Below, piece after piece: positions 34,201-44,097 of a stretch of 64,000 bases of DNA; position 1 is the first letter of the stretch, and every line of letters starts with the position of its first letter. The translations under genes were made by a program, and so were the position numbers. Source of the DNA: Subtercola boreus (GTDB lineage Bacteria; Actinomycetota; Actinomycetes; Actinomycetales; Microbacteriaceae); contig NZ_VFOO01000001.1 in NCBI RefSeq assembly GCF_006716115.1, positions 496,001-560,000 on the forward strand, in the 5' to 3' direction. The notes under the pieces are model-generated. The model ran no database searches. It saw only the letters and a program-made list of their open reading frames with translations, and was not told where the DNA came from.

Positions 34201-35164
34201 ACCGTCCGTAGAGCGGGAGTACCTCGGTGGCAGCACCGAGCGAGCCCGAACCGCCGGAGTTCAGGCGGCCGCGGATCGACTCCTCGGCGTCGCGGATCTC
34301 GTTCTCGCCCGAGAAGAAGACGAGCACGTCCCCGTCGCCCTCCCGTGCGAGTTCGTCGAGGGCCTCGTTGACGGCGTCGAGGGGGTCACGGTCGGCGGTT
34401 GCGCCGGCGCCGGTCCGCCCGGTCGAGGTACCTGCGCCGGCGCCGGTCCGCCCGGTCGAGGTACCTGCGCCGGTGCCGGCGCGACTTCCGCCCGGCCCGG
34501 TGCCGGGTCGCGAGCGGGGGGCGGGCTCGTCGTCGACGTCGTCGACGTCATCCAGAACCGCGCCGTCTGCGACGAGCGGCCGGTACCGCACCTCGACCGG
34601 GAAGGTGCGGCCGGAGACCTCGATGATCGGCGCGCCGCCGAAGTGCCGGGAGAAGCTCTCGGGGTCAATCGTCGCCGAGGTGACGATCACCTTCAGGTCG
34701 GGGCGTTTCGGCAGGAGTTCGCGCAGGTAGCCGAGCAGGAAGTCGATGGTGAGGCTCCGCTCGTGCGCCTCATCGATGATGATCGTGTCGTACTTCTTCA
34801 GCAGGCGGTCGCGGTGGATCTCGTTCAGCAGGATTCCGTCGGTCATCAGTTTGATGCGGGTGTCGGCTCCGACCCTGTCGGTGAACCGCACCTGGTAGCC
34901 GACGAGTTCGCCGACCTCCTGGCCGAGCTCCTCGGCTATGCGTTCGGCGATCGTGCGCGCGGCGATCCGCCTCGGCTGGGTGTGGCCGATGCTGGTGCGG
35001 CCGAGCTCCAGGCAGATCTTCGGGATCTGGGTGGTCTTGCCCGAGCCGGTCTCGCCGGCGATGATCACGACCTGGTTCGCCTCGATGGTGCGGGCGATCT
35101 CTTCGCGGAGTCGGCTGACGGGGAGCTCTGGCGGGAAGTGGATCGACGCGGGAATCATGGGCAT
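31217..35164 (-). CDS. hrpA: ATP-dependent RNA helicase HrpA (DEAH box)
   Basis: 1315 residues, full length for the family. Walker [14 protein letters not shown] near 40, the DEAH box IIDEAHERS near 130, SAT motif VTSATID, RecA2 motifs [12 protein letters not shown] and [12 protein letters not shown], then the HA2 and OB regions and the long C-terminal DUF3418 domain. HrpA unwinds RNA and rescues stalled or collided ribosomes. Between the two RecA domains, near residues 215-260, lies a Gly/Thr/Ala-rich insert made of 33-bp repeats. Both starts, MPMIPAS and MIPAS, are possible. Confidence 0.95.
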   Translation of the reverse strand: MPMIPASIHFPPELPVSRLREEIARTIEANQVVIIAGETGSGKTTQIPKICLELGRTSIGHTQPRRIAARTIAERIAEELGQEVGELVGYQVRFTDRVGADTRIKLMTDGILLNEIHRDRLLKKYDTIIIDEAHERSLTIDFLLGYLRELLPKRPDLKVIVTSATIDPESFSRHFGGAPIIEVSGRTFPVEVRYRPLVADGAVLDDVDDVDDEPAPRSRPGTGPGGSRAGTGAGTSTGRTGAGAGTSTGRTGAGATADRDPLDAVNEALDELAREGDGDVLVFFSGENEIRDAEESIRGRLNSGGSGSLGAATEVLPLYGRLSAADQHKVFQRNSTPGIRRRIVLATNVAETSLTVPGIKYVIDTGTARISRYSVRSKVQRLPIEAISQASANQRAGRSGRTSDGICIRLFSVEDYLARPEFTEPEILRTNLAAVILQMISLGLGDIASFPFLQPPDSRGIKDGLDLLSELGAINAPGSSSNKPGASAVPTLSRVGRDLSRMPIEPRFARMVIESKNHGTSREVMAIVAGLTVQDPRERPLEKRQRADEFHARFTDPTSDFLTLLNLWNYVEEKQRELSSSAFRRLCKAEHLNYLRVREWQDVFRQLRQLSKPLDLVIGEPSVDPDGIHRSLLAGLLSHIGLKDTAKKDYVGARQTRFSLFPGSVLSKKQPNAVMSAELVETSRLFARMNASIDPAWAESLAGDLCKRSYSEPHWEKKQGAVVAFERVTLYGVPIIQKRRVQFSRVDAAYARELFIRHALVDGDWESPHAFDRENRRFRDELAEIEERSRRRDLLLDDEAVFEFYDKRVPRDVNTARSFDGWWKKARHDTPALLTMTVDSLLPEGAPEVDETKFPAAWQQGDQQLALSYRFEPGSDDDGVSVTVPLALLPRLEPEDFEAQVPGFREELVTALIRSLPKAIRRNFVPATDWASKLLTSLPDAGSDELTFLASLAQTMSRLAYVPVAVSDFDRSRIPSHLSVSFRVVDETGKTVAASKDLPALQARFRSAARDSVARASRQTAHSLERSGLTTWDFTELPRFVDTKLQNSVIRAYPAIVDEKSSVAIRLMSTQQEADRLTPAGIRRLLLLAVPSPVSYVREHLSQNEKLILATSPYPGIQALFDDCLRASADEVLRAEHPAGLLYTKDEFEAVRDRLSAGIIDSMYQTVATVAATLLKARDAERALKAVTSVSLLPALSDARAQLAALIFPGFISSTGTVQLRSYPRYLTGVEQRMQKLPDAPARDRAWMTEVQNATARYEASGGALPLPADAASVLSAPLIRARWMIEELRISLFAQSLGTAEPVSLQRLQKLLAS
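34401..34482. repeat. 33-bp tandem repeat, about 2.5 copies, in the HrpA RecA1-RecA2 linker
   Basis: Two exact 33-bp copies beginning GCGCCGGCGCCGGTCCGCCC plus a half copy. In frame on the minus strand they encode 11-residue [11 protein letters not shown] units. Confidence 0.9.
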
Positions 35165-35288
35165 TCCATTCTACAAGCGTGGGTGGGGCGCCGGGCCGGG
35201 TGCGGACCGGGCCCCGGGCCGGAGCGTCGGTCGGGCCGGAGGCCGTGGCCGGGGCCGGCCCTGCGGGCGGGCCCCGTACGCTGGGAGC

Positions 35289-36998
35289 ATGGCCAACCGA
35301 CTCGCCACAGCGATAAGTCCGTATCTCCGTTCGCACAGCGACAACCCGGTGGATTGGTTCCCCTGGGGTGAGGAGGCCTTCGCCGAGGCGGTGCGGCGGG
35401 ATGTGCCGGTGCTGGTGTCGATCGGCTACTCCACCTGCCACTGGTGCCATGTGATGGCCCGGGAGAGCTTCAGCGATCCTGCCCTCGCCGCTGTGCTCAA
35501 CGACGGCTTCGTGGCGATCAAGGTCGACAGGGAGGAGCACCCCGAGGTCGACTCGGTCTACCTTGCGGCGGCCGGCGCCTTCACCCAGAACCTCGGCTGG
35601 CCGCTGAATGTGTTCGCGACACCCGGCGGCCGGGTGTTCTTCGCGGGAACCTACTCGCCCCCGGTCGCCGTGCAGGGCAACCCGTCGTTCCGGCAGGTGC
35701 TCGATGCGGTGCAGGAGGCCTGGCGGAGCAGACGGAGCGACGTCGAGAGTACGGCCGCGCAACTCGTCGAGGCGCTCGCCGAGGCGGGATCGCAACACGC
35801 GCCAACGGCGGGGCAGCAGTACGACTCGCCGGTGTCGCCCGACCCCGAACTGCCGACCACGGCGGAGCTGGCCCAGGTGGTCTTCGAGCTCGACGCCTAC
35901 GAGGACACCGTGCACGGAGGGTTCGGAACCGCTCCCAAGTTCCCGGTTGCCCCGGTGCTGCGGTTCCTGCAGGCGATGGATGCTCCGCTGGCCGATCGCA
36001 CACTCAAGGTGATGGCGGCCTCCCCGCTTCGCGACCCCATCGAGGGCGGATTCTTCCGTTACGCCACCCAACAGGACTGGAGCGACCCGCACTACGAACG
36101 GATGCTCTACGACAACGCGCTGCTGCTGGACGCGTACACGACCGCGGCCGAGAAGCAGCCGGGTGCCGATTGGGCGAAGGAGACGGCGCTCGGCATCGCC
36201 GACTACCTGATGACGCGCCTGCAGCAGCCGGAGGGCGGCTTCGGCTCCGCGCAGGATTCCGAGAGCACTGTCGGGGGAGTCCGGACCGAGGGCGGGTACT
36301 ACGGGCTCGATGCCGGGCAGCGTGCGGCGGAGGTGCCTCCGGCTGTCGACCTGAAGATCCTCACCGGGTGGAACGGCCTCGCCATCGGTGCCCTGGCTCA
36401 CGCTGGGTCGGCTTTCGGCGAGAACGGCCTCCTCGATTCAGCCCGACAGGCGGCGGACTACCTGCTCGCCCACCACCTGCGGGCCGACGGAACGGTGGTG
36501 CGCGCGTCACTCGGAGGCCGGGTCTCCGAGGCGCGCGCCACCCTCGAGGACTACGGCATGCTCAGCGCTGGCCTGTTGCGGCTCGGCACCGCAACCGGCG
36601 ACAAGCGCTACAGTGCGGCGGGAGCGGCGCTGCTGGACGCTGTGCTGGAGGCGGGTGCTGAGCCGGGAGAGAGCGACGCACCTGCCGGAAGCGTCGGCAC
36701 TGCCCAGAAGCTGTTCGTCGTACCCGGCGGCGGTGACCCCGTGCTGGCTGCCCGCGGGCTGCTCCTGGAGGGAGACGTCTCCGAGGGGGCGTACCCGTCG
36801 GGCAACAGTGCTGCGGCTGAGGCTGCGTACCTCCGTTACCGGGAGACCGGCGACGCAGCGTATCGGTCTGTCGCGCTACGGGCGCTCGCGCCGCTGGGGC
36901 CGGACGCATTGTCACGGCCCATCGGATTCGGAGCCGCCCTCGAACTGATGGTGCGGCTCCGAGCGGAGGCCCGGTCCGAAGGCGGGCCAGGGTTCTAG
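35289..36998 (+). CDS. Thioredoxin-domain (DUF255/YyaL, spermatogenesis-associated protein 20-like) protein
   Basis: 569 residues from an ATG after GGGAGC. The N-terminal thioredoxin-like domain has [17 protein letters not shown] and [14 protein letters not shown] near 40-60, with the two cysteines of a CxxC (CHWC). A long (alpha/alpha)6-like region follows ([41 protein letters not shown]). It is somewhat shorter than the roughly 600-690 residues of many members. Function in bacteria is not established. Its TAG overlaps the TAG of the convergent rhodanese gene in a CTAG. Confidence 0.9.
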   Translation: MANRLATAISPYLRSHSDNPVDWFPWGEEAFAEAVRRDVPVLVSIGYSTCHWCHVMARESFSDPALAAVLNDGFVAIKVDREEHPEVDSVYLAAAGAFTQNLGWPLNVFATPGGRVFFAGTYSPPVAVQGNPSFRQVLDAVQEAWRSRRSDVESTAAQLVEALAEAGSQHAPTAGQQYDSPVSPDPELPTTAELAQVVFELDAYEDTVHGGFGTAPKFPVAPVLRFLQAMDAPLADRTLKVMAASPLRDPIEGGFFRYATQQDWSDPHYERMLYDNALLLDAYTTAAEKQPGADWAKETALGIADYLMTRLQQPEGGFGSAQDSESTVGGVRTEGGYYGLDAGQRAAEVPPAVDLKILTGWNGLAIGALAHAGSAFGENGLLDSARQAADYLLAHHLRADGTVVRASLGGRVSEARATLEDYGMLSAGLLRLGTATGDKRYSAAGAALLDAVLEAGAEPGESDAPAGSVGTAQKLFVVPGGGDPVLAARGLLLEGDVSEGAYPSGNSAAAEAAYLRYRETGDAAYRSVALRALAPLGPDALSRPIGFGAALELMVRLRAEARSEGGPGF

Positions 36999-37507
36999 GC
37001 TGCGGAGGAGTCTGCGGCCGATTCGGTGGGCCGCTCCTCGGCGTTCCACTTCGCAAAACCGCCGTCGAGAACGGTGACACGCTCGTGGCCGAAAGATCGG
37101 AAGACGTCGCGGAGTCGGGCAGCGTCATCCACAGGTGCGGTCTCCGACCCTGCGGATGACCCTGCGGTCTTCGATCCCGCACCCGCGTCGTACAGCACGA
37201 CCGTCGAGCTGGAATCGATGCCGTAGCGGAGAGTGATCTCCCGGAAGGACGCGTCATCCGCGGCCGCGAACCCGTCGGCGAAGAGGGCGGTGGGGATGCG
37301 CGAGCACCGCGCCTCCGACGGTCCGGCCGCGCGGCCGAAGCCACGGCCATCCAGAACCACCATCGTGTCGGAGCCGAGATGATCGCAGAGCCACTGGGTC
37401 GACACGGAGGGCGACACGGCGGGACGCGTGGCGGGAGGTGTCGGGAAGGCGGCAGACGAGATCACGTCTCTCACGCTAGCGGCGACCGGTGACACCGACC
37501 TGAACAT
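36995..37507 (-). CDS. Orphan non-catalytic rhodanese-like domain protein
   Basis: 170 residues. [28 protein letters not shown] and [25 protein letters not shown] match the N-terminal, structural half of two-domain thiosulfate sulfurtransferases. The C-terminal catalytic half with its CxxG active-site loop is absent. A short Ser/Gly/Ala insert lies near 115-130. It may be a regulatory rhodanese or a remnant; the frame is intact. It converges on the YyaL-like gene with a 4-bp overlap. Confidence 0.7.
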   Translation of the reverse strand: MFRSVSPVAASVRDVISSAAFPTPPATRPAVSPSVSTQWLCDHLGSDTMVVLDGRGFGRAAGPSEARCSRIPTALFADGFAAADDASFREITLRYGIDSSSTVVLYDAGAGSKTAGSSAGSETAPVDDAARLRDVFRSFGHERVTVLDGGFAKWNAEERPTESAADSSAA

Positions 37508-37633
37508 CCGGCCTGAAAGTCACAGACGCGTAACATTCGGCGTCGAATGCCGTCGCTCCGTACACTCGGCCACGATCACGGCGACGCACGGCTGCAGCGC
37601 CCGGCTGCAACGTTCGGCCGTAACCGCAACGCC

Positions 37634-38239
37634 CTACCGGAGCGTCTTGCGTGCCGAGATCTGGCCCGTGTCGAACCCCAGCAGGTGCAGTCCGCCGTGA
37701 AAGCGGGCGTGCTCCACCTTGATGCAGCGGTCCATGACCACGGTGAGGCCCTGGCTCTCGCCGTACTCCGCCGCCTCCTGGTTCCAGATGCCGAGCTGCA
37801 CCCAGACGGTCTTCGCGCCGCTGGCGATCACGTCGTCGATGACCGAGGGGATGTCGCTGGCTTTCCGGAACACGTCGACGATGTCGGGCACCTCGGGGAG
37901 GGACGCGAGGTCAGGGTAGGCGGGCTGGCCGAGGATCTCCTTCGCGTTGGGGTTCACGAAGTAGACGCGGTAGTCGCTCGACGACAGCAGGTAGGTGCCG
38001 ACGAAGTAGCTGGACCGGGCGGCGTTCGGCGAAGCGCCGACAATCGCGATCGACTTCGCCTTCCGCAGGATCTTCAGCCGCTCCTTCGCGTCGGGGCCGA
38101 CCCAGGTGCGCTGCGACTTCAGGAGTTTCGCAAGCGGTGACGACGAGGGGACCGAGCAGGTCAGCCCGTTCGAGAGCTGGGCCGTGACGAGATCGTCGGG
38201 GACAGCTGTGGGGAGGGGAGTTTCGCTGGTGAGAGTCAT
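37634..38239 (-). CDS. CoA-binding (YccU-type) protein
   Basis: 201 residues. The Rossmann fold of the CoA-binding family is seen in SIAIVGASPNAARSSYFVG near 65-85, YFVNPNAKEILG, and VWVQLGIWNQEAAEYGE, DRCIKVEH. It begins in an ATGA overlap with metY, so the two are coupled. The partner relation with sulfhydrylase is common by position but unexplained biochemically. Confidence 0.9.
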   Translation of the reverse strand: MTLTSETPLPTAVPDDLVTAQLSNGLTCSVPSSSPLAKLLKSQRTWVGPDAKERLKILRKAKSIAIVGASPNAARSSYFVGTYLLSSSDYRVYFVNPNAKEILGQPAYPDLASLPEVPDIVDVFRKASDIPSVIDDVIASGAKTVWVQLGIWNQEAAEYGESQGLTVVMDRCIKVEHARFHGGLHLLGFDTGQISARKTLR

Positions 38240-39531
38240 GAGAGACCTTCCGTCGCCTTTGTCAGTGCCTGGTCGAGGTCGTAAACAATGTCCTCGGGGT
38301 CTTCTATTCCCACGCTGATGCGCACGATGCCGGGCAGCACACCCGCCTCGACGAGCTGCTGCTCGTTCAGCTGGGCGTGGGTCGTCGACGCGGGGTGGAT
38401 CACCAGCGTCTTCGCATCGCCGATGTTCGCGAGGTGGCTGGCGAGGTCGACCGATTCGATGAAGGTGCGCCCGGCATCCCGGCCGCCCTTGACGCCGAAG
38501 CTGAAGACCGAGCCCGGCCCCTTCGGCAGGTACTTCAGGCCCCGCTCGTAGTGCGGATGCGCGGGAAGGCCTGCCCAGTTGACGTACTCGACGCGGGGGT
38601 CCGCGTCGAGCCACTCCGCGACGATCCGTGCGTTGTCGATGTGGGCCTGCATGCGGAACGGCAGGGTCTCGACGCCCTGCGCGAGCAGGAAGGCGGAGTG
38701 CGGGGCGAGGGAGGGGCCGATGTCCCGCAGCTGCTCGGCGCGGAGGCGGGTCAGGAAGGCGTACTCGCCGAAGTTGCCCGACCATTCGAGGCCGCCGTAG
38801 CTCGGCACGGGCTGGCCGAACAGCGGGAATTTCTCGCTGTGCCACTCGAACCTGCCGCTCTCGACGACGACGCCGCCGAGGGTTGTGCCGTGCCCGCCGA
38901 GGAACTTGGTGGCCGAGTGGATGACGATGTCGGCACCCCACTCGATGGGCCGGTTGAGGAACGGGGTGGCAATGGTCGAGTCGATGATGAGGGGAATGCC
39001 GTGCGCGTGCGCGACCTCGGCGAGCCCCTCGATGTCGGCGACCTCGCCGGACGGGTTCGCGACGGTCTCCGCGAAGATCAGCTTCGTCCTGTCGGTGATC
39101 GCTGCGGCATAGTCGGCGGGGTCGGAGCTCCGCACGAACGTGGTGTCGACGCCGAAACGCCGGAGGGTGACATCCAGTTGCGTGATCGAGCCGCCGTAGA
39201 GGTTGGCAGACGAGACGATGTGGTCACCCGCCCCGACGAGTGAGGCGAAGGTGATGTACTGCGCGGCGAGCCCGCTCGCGGTCGCGACGGCGCCGAGTCC
39301 GCCCTCGAGGCTCGCGATGCGCTCCTCGAACGAGGCGACCGTGGGGTTCGCGAGCCGGCTGTAGATGTTGCCGTACTTCTGCAGGGCGAAGCGGGCCGCG
39401 GCATCAGCCGTGTCGTCGAAGACGAAAGCCGACGTCTGGTAGATCGGCAGCGCGCGGGCGCCGGTCACCTCGTCGGGGATGTTGCCTGCGTGGATTGCAC
39501 GAGTCCTGAAGCCGTATTCGCGATCTGCCAT
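38236..39531 (-). CDS. metY: O-acetyl-L-homoserine sulfhydrylase
   Basis: 431 residues from the ATG giving MADREYGFRTRAIHAGN, the expected start; the frame runs upstream another 20 codons without similarity. Cys/Met metabolism PLP fold: YSRLANPTVASFEERIA near 60, the PLP lysine in HSATKFLGGHGTTLGG near 205, and SVGIEDPEDIVYDLDQAL at the end. Converts O-acetylhomoserine and sulfide to homocysteine. metX is not adjacent. Coupled to the CoA-binding gene. Confidence 0.95.
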   Translation of the reverse strand: MADREYGFRTRAIHAGNIPDEVTGARALPIYQTSAFVFDDTADAAARFALQKYGNIYSRLANPTVASFEERIASLEGGLGAVATASGLAAQYITFASLVGAGDHIVSSANLYGGSITQLDVTLRRFGVDTTFVRSSDPADYAAAITDRTKLIFAETVANPSGEVADIEGLAEVAHAHGIPLIIDSTIATPFLNRPIEWGADIVIHSATKFLGGHGTTLGGVVVESGRFEWHSEKFPLFGQPVPSYGGLEWSGNFGEYAFLTRLRAEQLRDIGPSLAPHSAFLLAQGVETLPFRMQAHIDNARIVAEWLDADPRVEYVNWAGLPAHPHYERGLKYLPKGPGSVFSFGVKGGRDAGRTFIESVDLASHLANIGDAKTLVIHPASTTHAQLNEQQLVEAGVLPGIVRISVGIEDPEDIVYDLDQALTKATEGLS

Positions 39532-39696
39532 AGAAGCCAAACTACCGGAGGCTACAGCGACGAATGCCCTGCGGAGCCCACTGCGACGCAATGTGACGCT
39601 GTGGGTCTCGCAGACGGCGACGCGGGTCTCGCAGACAGTTCTGAGACTCCCGAACTAAGCTGTATGCACGTCAATGCCGACCGAAAGAAGTGCTTC

Positions 39697-41268
39697 ATGA
39701 GTGCAGGTTTTGCCACGATGTCCGTTGCGTCGATTCTCGTCGAATCCGCGAAGCGCACACCCGACCACGTCGCGATCGTGGTCGGGGAGACCTCGACCAC
39801 CTACGCAGAACTCTGGCAGCAGACCCGCGAGTATGCGGGTGCCCTGCGCGACCGTGGGGTCGGCCCCGGCACCGCCGTGGCGATGCTCATCCCGAACGTC
39901 GCGGACTTCCCCCGCATCTACTACGCGGTGCTCTCGCTCGGCGGCGTGGTCGTGCCGATCCACGCCCTGCTGAAGGGCAAGGAGATCGAATACGTGCTCC
40001 GCGACAGCGGCGCCGAGCTGCTGGTCTGCGCCGCTCCGCTGCTGGCCGAGGGCGCCAAGGGCGCGGGCCTCGCCGGTGTGCCGGTTCTCAGCGTGCTGCT
40101 GCCCGAGGCGAACCCCGGGCTGCCGCCCCGGCTCGAGGACGAGGCTCGCGCATCCGTGCCGATCGACACCTATGTGCAGCGCGAACCCTTCGACACAGCG
40201 ACCATCCTCTACACCAGCGGTACGACCGGAACGCCGAAGGGCGCCGAGGGCTCGCACCTGGCGCTGGTCGAGCAGGTGAACGTCTCGCTGCTGACGACCT
40301 TCGACATGAAGGCGGATGACAAGGTTCTCGGCGCCCTGCCGCTGTTCCACACGTTCGGTCAGACCTGCACCATGAACACGGTCTTCCGCGCCGGAGCGAC
40401 CATGGTGATGGTGCCGAAGTTCGACGGCGACACGGCGCTGAAGGTCATGAACGACCAGCAGTGCACGATCTTCATGGGTGTGCCGACGATGTACATCGCG
40501 CTTCTGGATGCGGCGACCCGCACCGATACCAGGCCCCCGCTCCGCTACGGCATCTCCGGGGGTGCGGCGATCCCCGTCGCCGTGATCAACCGCTTCAAGG
40601 AGCTGTTCGGAACCGAGATCCACGAGGGGTACGGCCTGACCGAGACGTCGCCCGTCGCCACGTTCAACATGGTCGGGGTTCCGCCGCGCGCGGGCACGAT
40701 CGGCACGCCGATCTGGGGGGTGGATGTCGAGATCGCCGACGCCGAGACGGCCGACTCGATCGTGCTGCTGCCGACCGGCGAGCTGGGGGAGCTGGTCATC
40801 CGGGGGCACAACCTGATGAATGGCTACCACAACCGTCCCGAGGACACGGCGAAGGCGATGGTGGACGGCTGGTTCCGCACCGGCGACCTCGGCCGGAAGG
40901 ACGAAGACGGCTACCTCACGATCGTCGACCGCACGAAGGACATGATCCTGCGGAACGGCTACAACGTGTACCCGCGCGAGGTCGAGGAGGTGCTGGCCGG
41001 GCATCCGGCGGTCTCGATGGTGGCCGTCTACGGGGTGCCGCACGAGACCCACGGGCAGGAGATCATCGCCTCGGTCGTGCTGGCTGCCGGCGCGTCGGCC
41101 ACAGCCGATGAACTCACCGTGTTCGTGAAGCAGGATGTCGCGGCCTACAAGTACCCGCGCCACATCGACATCGTGGAGTCGCTGCCGCTCGGACCGTCGG
41201 GCAAGGTGCTGAAGCGCGAGCTCGTGGCCGCGTACGTGGCGCGCGAGGAGGCGGCCGTCGCGGGCTGA
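39697..41268 (+). CDS. Acyl-CoA ligase (AMP-binding, long-chain fatty acid type)
   Basis: 523 residues. The adenylation motif ILYTSGTTGTPKGAEGSH lies near 175-190, followed by GYGLTETSPV, YHNRPEDTAKAMVDGWFRTGD, DRTKDMILRNGYNVYPREVEE, and the catalytic lysine in PLGPSGKVLKREL at the C-terminus. It activates fatty or aryl acids to CoA thioesters through an acyl-AMP. Start chosen at the ATG after GAAAGAAG; an upstream ATG at 39664 and one at 39718 are alternatives. Confidence 0.92.
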   Translation: MSAGFATMSVASILVESAKRTPDHVAIVVGETSTTYAELWQQTREYAGALRDRGVGPGTAVAMLIPNVADFPRIYYAVLSLGGVVVPIHALLKGKEIEYVLRDSGAELLVCAAPLLAEGAKGAGLAGVPVLSVLLPEANPGLPPRLEDEARASVPIDTYVQREPFDTATILYTSGTTGTPKGAEGSHLALVEQVNVSLLTTFDMKADDKVLGALPLFHTFGQTCTMNTVFRAGATMVMVPKFDGDTALKVMNDQQCTIFMGVPTMYIALLDAATRTDTRPPLRYGISGGAAIPVAVINRFKELFGTEIHEGYGLTETSPVATFNMVGVPPRAGTIGTPIWGVDVEIADAETADSIVLLPTGELGELVIRGHNLMNGYHNRPEDTAKAMVDGWFRTGDLGRKDEDGYLTIVDRTKDMILRNGYNVYPREVEEVLAGHPAVSMVAVYGVPHETHGQEIIASVVLAAGASATADELTVFVKQDVAAYKYPRHIDIVESLPLGPSGKVLKRELVAAYVAREEAAVAG

Positions 41269-41309
41269 CGGCCGCCGGCTGGCGCCCCTGCGGGTCGGTG
41301 CAGCGGCGG

Positions 41310-42413
41310 TCAGCGCAGCAGCGCGACCGCCGCGAGCGACAGCAGCGCGATCAGCAGCCACGACGCCAGGCCGACGATGAGCGCGCGCCAGCCGGTGCGG
41401 GCAAGGGTGGCGAAGCGGATGTTCGAGCCCAGCGCGAACAGCGCCATGCCGAGCAGGATGGTCTGTGCGGTGTCCGCGACGGAGAGCACCGACCCGGCCA
41501 CCGCAGCTCCCATCACGCCGTCGCCGAGCAGGAACGTTCGCACGAGCACCGCGGCGAGGAAGCCCACGATGAACAGGGGCACGATCGCTGGCCGCTTGGC
41601 CCGGTCAGTGGATTCCGCGCCGGCAGAAGACCGCCCCTGATCCTCGGCCCGGAACGCCCGGCGGTCGCGCCTGCGCTTGACGAACCCGACGATCGCGACC
41701 ATCGGGGCGAGCGTCAGCACCCGCGTCAACTTGACGACGACGGCCGCAGCCAGCGCGGTGGGACCGGCGATCTGGGCGGTCGCGACGACCTGCCCGACGT
41801 CGTGCACGCTCAGCCCGACCCAGAGGCCGAAGTCCGCGTAGTCGAGGCCGAGCGGGAAGCGGAGCGCCGGCAGGATGAAGATCGCCAGCGTGCCGCAGAG
41901 CGTCACCAGGGCCACGGGGGTTGCCTGGTCCTCGTCCTTGCTGCGGGTCACGGCGCTCATCGCACCGATCGCCGAGGCCCCGCAGATCGAGAATCCGGCA
42001 GCGATCAGGATCGGCTGGGTGCCGGGCAGGCGCATCAGCCGGCCGAGCCCGAGGGTGGCTGCGAACGTGATCCCGACGACGAGCACGATCACGATGATCG
42101 TGGGCCAGCCGAGCCCGGCGATGTCGTAGAGCGAGAGTTTCAGGCCGAGCAGCACGATACCGATCCGCAGCAGCCGCCGGGCCGCCAGCGCGATCCCCGG
42201 CTTCAGCACGGTGTCGAGCAACCGCTGCGTGGCGGGGATCTGGCCCACGATCATCCCGAGCCCGACCGCCGCGGTGAGCAGCGGGATGGCCGGCAGGGCG
42301 AGGTGGAGGAGGAACGCGACGAGCGTGGCCAGCCCTGCGACCGCGAAGCCGGGCAGCCAGCGCGGGCCGGGAAGCCAGCTCGGGCCGGGAAGCCAGCGCG
42401 GCGCTAGCGCCAC
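41310..42413 (-). CDS. YeiH/UPF0324 family putative sulfate-exporter-like membrane protein
   Basis: 367 residues with about ten membrane helices. Family stretches: VGLGMIVGQIPA, GIVLLGLKLSL, AGFSICGASAIGAMSAV, GLSVHDVGQVVATAQIAG and LGMALFALGSNI. The GTG start lies 10 bp inside the end of the mannosyltransferase gene. The N-terminus is three WLPGP-type hexapeptides encoded by an 18-bp repeat. The family is widespread but its transport substrate is unproven. Confidence 0.9.
   Translation of the reverse strand: MALAPRWLPGPSWLPGPRWLPGFAVAGLATLVAFLLHLALPAIPLLTAAVGLGMIVGQIPATQRLLDTVLKPGIALAARRLLRIGIVLLGLKLSLYDIAGLGWPTIIVIVLVVGITFAATLGLGRLMRLPGTQPILIAAGFSICGASAIGAMSAVTRSKDEDQATPVALVTLCGTLAIFILPALRFPLGLDYADFGLWVGLSVHDVGQVVATAQIAGPTALAAAVVVKLTRVLTLAPMVAIVGFVKRRRDRRAFRAEDQGRSSAGAESTDRAKRPAIVPLFIVGFLAAVLVRTFLLGDGVMGAAVAGSVLSVADTAQTILLGMALFALGSNIRFATLARTGWRALIVGLASWLLIALLSLAAVALLR
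42356..42401. repeat. 18-bp tandem repeat, about 2.5 copies, at the YeiH N-terminus
   Basis: Units close to GCCAGCGCGGGCCGGGAA, coding on the minus strand for PRWLPG/PSWLPG hexapeptides just before the first membrane helix and next to the stop of the upstream gene. Confidence 0.85.
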
Positions 42414-44032
42414 GTCGGCAGCCAGTAGTGCAGCGTCAGCAGCCAGCCCGGTATCGGCTGCGCCGTCCAGACGGGCCAGAAGAACACCGACACCGCCACC
42501 GCGAGCAGCAGGTAGGCGCCCACGACCCAGAGGGCCGCGACCCGTTTTCGCCGGGCATCCGTTCGCTTGCCGAGCGCCATGCCGATCACGAAGGTCAGTC
42601 CGAGGATCATGTAGGGCTCGAACGCGATCGTGTAGAACTGGAAGATCGTGCGGCCCGAGAAGAGCAGCCAGGGCAGGTAACCGCCGACCATGCCCATCAG
42701 GATGATGCCGACCTGCCACTCGCGCTTCCGGATGAGACGGTAGACGAGGAAGAAGATGGCAGCTGTCGCGGCCCACCAGATCGCGGCGTTTCCCACCGAG
42801 GTGATGTTCTCGTAGCAGGTCTGCTCGCCACAGCCACCCGTACCGTCGCTGATCGTGTTCACATACATCTGTGTCGGGCGGATCATGAACAACCAGGTGA
42901 ACGGGTTGGCTGCATACGGGTGCGGCGAGTGTTCGTTCACGTTGAAGTTGTAGACCGACACTTCGAAGTGCCAGAAGTTCTGGATGGTCAGCGGCACCCA
43001 GGCGAGGCCGCCGGCCCAGGGCGTGCCGTCGGTCTGCGCCCAGTTGCGGTAGTAGCCGTTCGTGCTCGTGAACCAGCCCGTCCAGGTGACGAGGTAGCTC
43101 GCGAGGTAGACGGGCACGAGCAGCACGAACGTCGCGAGGCCCTGCTTGAGGATGGCGGCGCTGATCCAGAAGGGCAGGCCCGCGCGGCGCCTCGCCAGGG
43201 CATCCACCAGCACCGTCCAGAGCGCGAACGCGACGAGGAAGTAGAGGCCTGACCACTTGACGGCGGTCGCGAGGCCGAGGGCGACGCCCGCGGCCACCAG
43301 CCACGGCCGGTTCCAGATCGCCGGGCCCCAGAGCACTTCGTCACCCTCGCGCTCGCGTGCGGCTATCCGCTCGGCCAGCCGTTTCAGGTGCCACTCTCGG
43401 TCGAGCAGGAACGCGCCGAACCCGAGCAGCAGGAACAGCATCAGGATGCCGTCGAGAATGCCCACCCGCGACATCACGATCGCGTGCCCGTCGATCGCGA
43501 AGAGGAACCCGGCGATCGTGCCGAGCAGCGTCGAACGGAAGAGTTTGGTGCCGATCATCGAGATCAGCAGCACGCCGAGGATGCCGCAGACCGCCACCGA
43601 GATGCGCCAACCGAAGCTGTTCTCGGCCCCGAAGACGGCCAGGCCGAGCGCGATGATCCACTTTCCGAGCGGTGGATGCACGACATACGTCGGGCTGTCG
43701 GTATAGGTGTTGACGTCGCCGGCGTTGAACGCGGGGTCGGGCGTCGCCGGCCAGGATCCCTCGTAGCCGAGGTGCAGCAGGGACCAGCCGTCTTTGACGT
43801 AGAACGTCTCGTCGAAGACCAGGCTGTGTGGGTCGCCGAGGTTCCAGAGCCGGAGGATCGCGGCGAGCAGGGTGACGGCGATCGGGCCGCCCCACCGCCA
43901 CGCGCGCTGCCTCGCCGGAGTGGAGACGAGCGCACCCCACCACGAGTCGAGCCGGCTGCCGCGCGGGCCCTCGACGACGGGCGGTGCTGGCGCTGGGTGT
44001 ACGGCGTCGGTCGCGTGGCTCACCCGCCCCAT
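42404..44032 (-). CDS. pmt: Dolichyl/polyprenyl-phosphate-mannose:protein mannosyltransferase (PMT family)
   Basis: 542 residues with about 11 membrane helices. GT39 features: NLGDPHSLVFDETFYVKDGW near 70-90 with the catalytic acidic pair, VVHPPLGKWIIALG, and IWNRPWLVAAG. In actinobacteria (for example M. tuberculosis Rv1002c, known) this enzyme O-mannosylates secreted proteins using polyprenyl-phosphate mannose. It is divergent from rsmI across 65 bp, an arrangement common in the phylum. Confidence 0.93.
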   Translation of the reverse strand: MGRVSHATDAVHPAPAPPVVEGPRGSRLDSWWGALVSTPARQRAWRWGGPIAVTLLAAILRLWNLGDPHSLVFDETFYVKDGWSLLHLGYEGSWPATPDPAFNAGDVNTYTDSPTYVVHPPLGKWIIALGLAVFGAENSFGWRISVAVCGILGVLLISMIGTKLFRSTLLGTIAGFLFAIDGHAIVMSRVGILDGILMLFLLLGFGAFLLDREWHLKRLAERIAAREREGDEVLWGPAIWNRPWLVAAGVALGLATAVKWSGLYFLVAFALWTVLVDALARRRAGLPFWISAAILKQGLATFVLLVPVYLASYLVTWTGWFTSTNGYYRNWAQTDGTPWAGGLAWVPLTIQNFWHFEVSVYNFNVNEHSPHPYAANPFTWLFMIRPTQMYVNTISDGTGGCGEQTCYENITSVGNAAIWWAATAAIFFLVYRLIRKREWQVGIILMGMVGGYLPWLLFSGRTIFQFYTIAFEPYMILGLTFVIGMALGKRTDARRKRVAALWVVGAYLLLAVAVSVFFWPVWTAQPIPGWLLTLHYWLPTWR

Positions 44033-44097
44033 GGTAGCGGGCGACCTCCCCGCCGGGCCGACAACCCCGCCGGGCCCAGCGGTGCGAGACTGGGGGG

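Noticed and set aside
32099-35371. 1090-codon plus-strand frame opposite hrpA
   Set aside because: It is a shadow of the real helicase on the minus strand; no domain is recognisable and its composition is what high-GC third codon positions give on the opposite strand.
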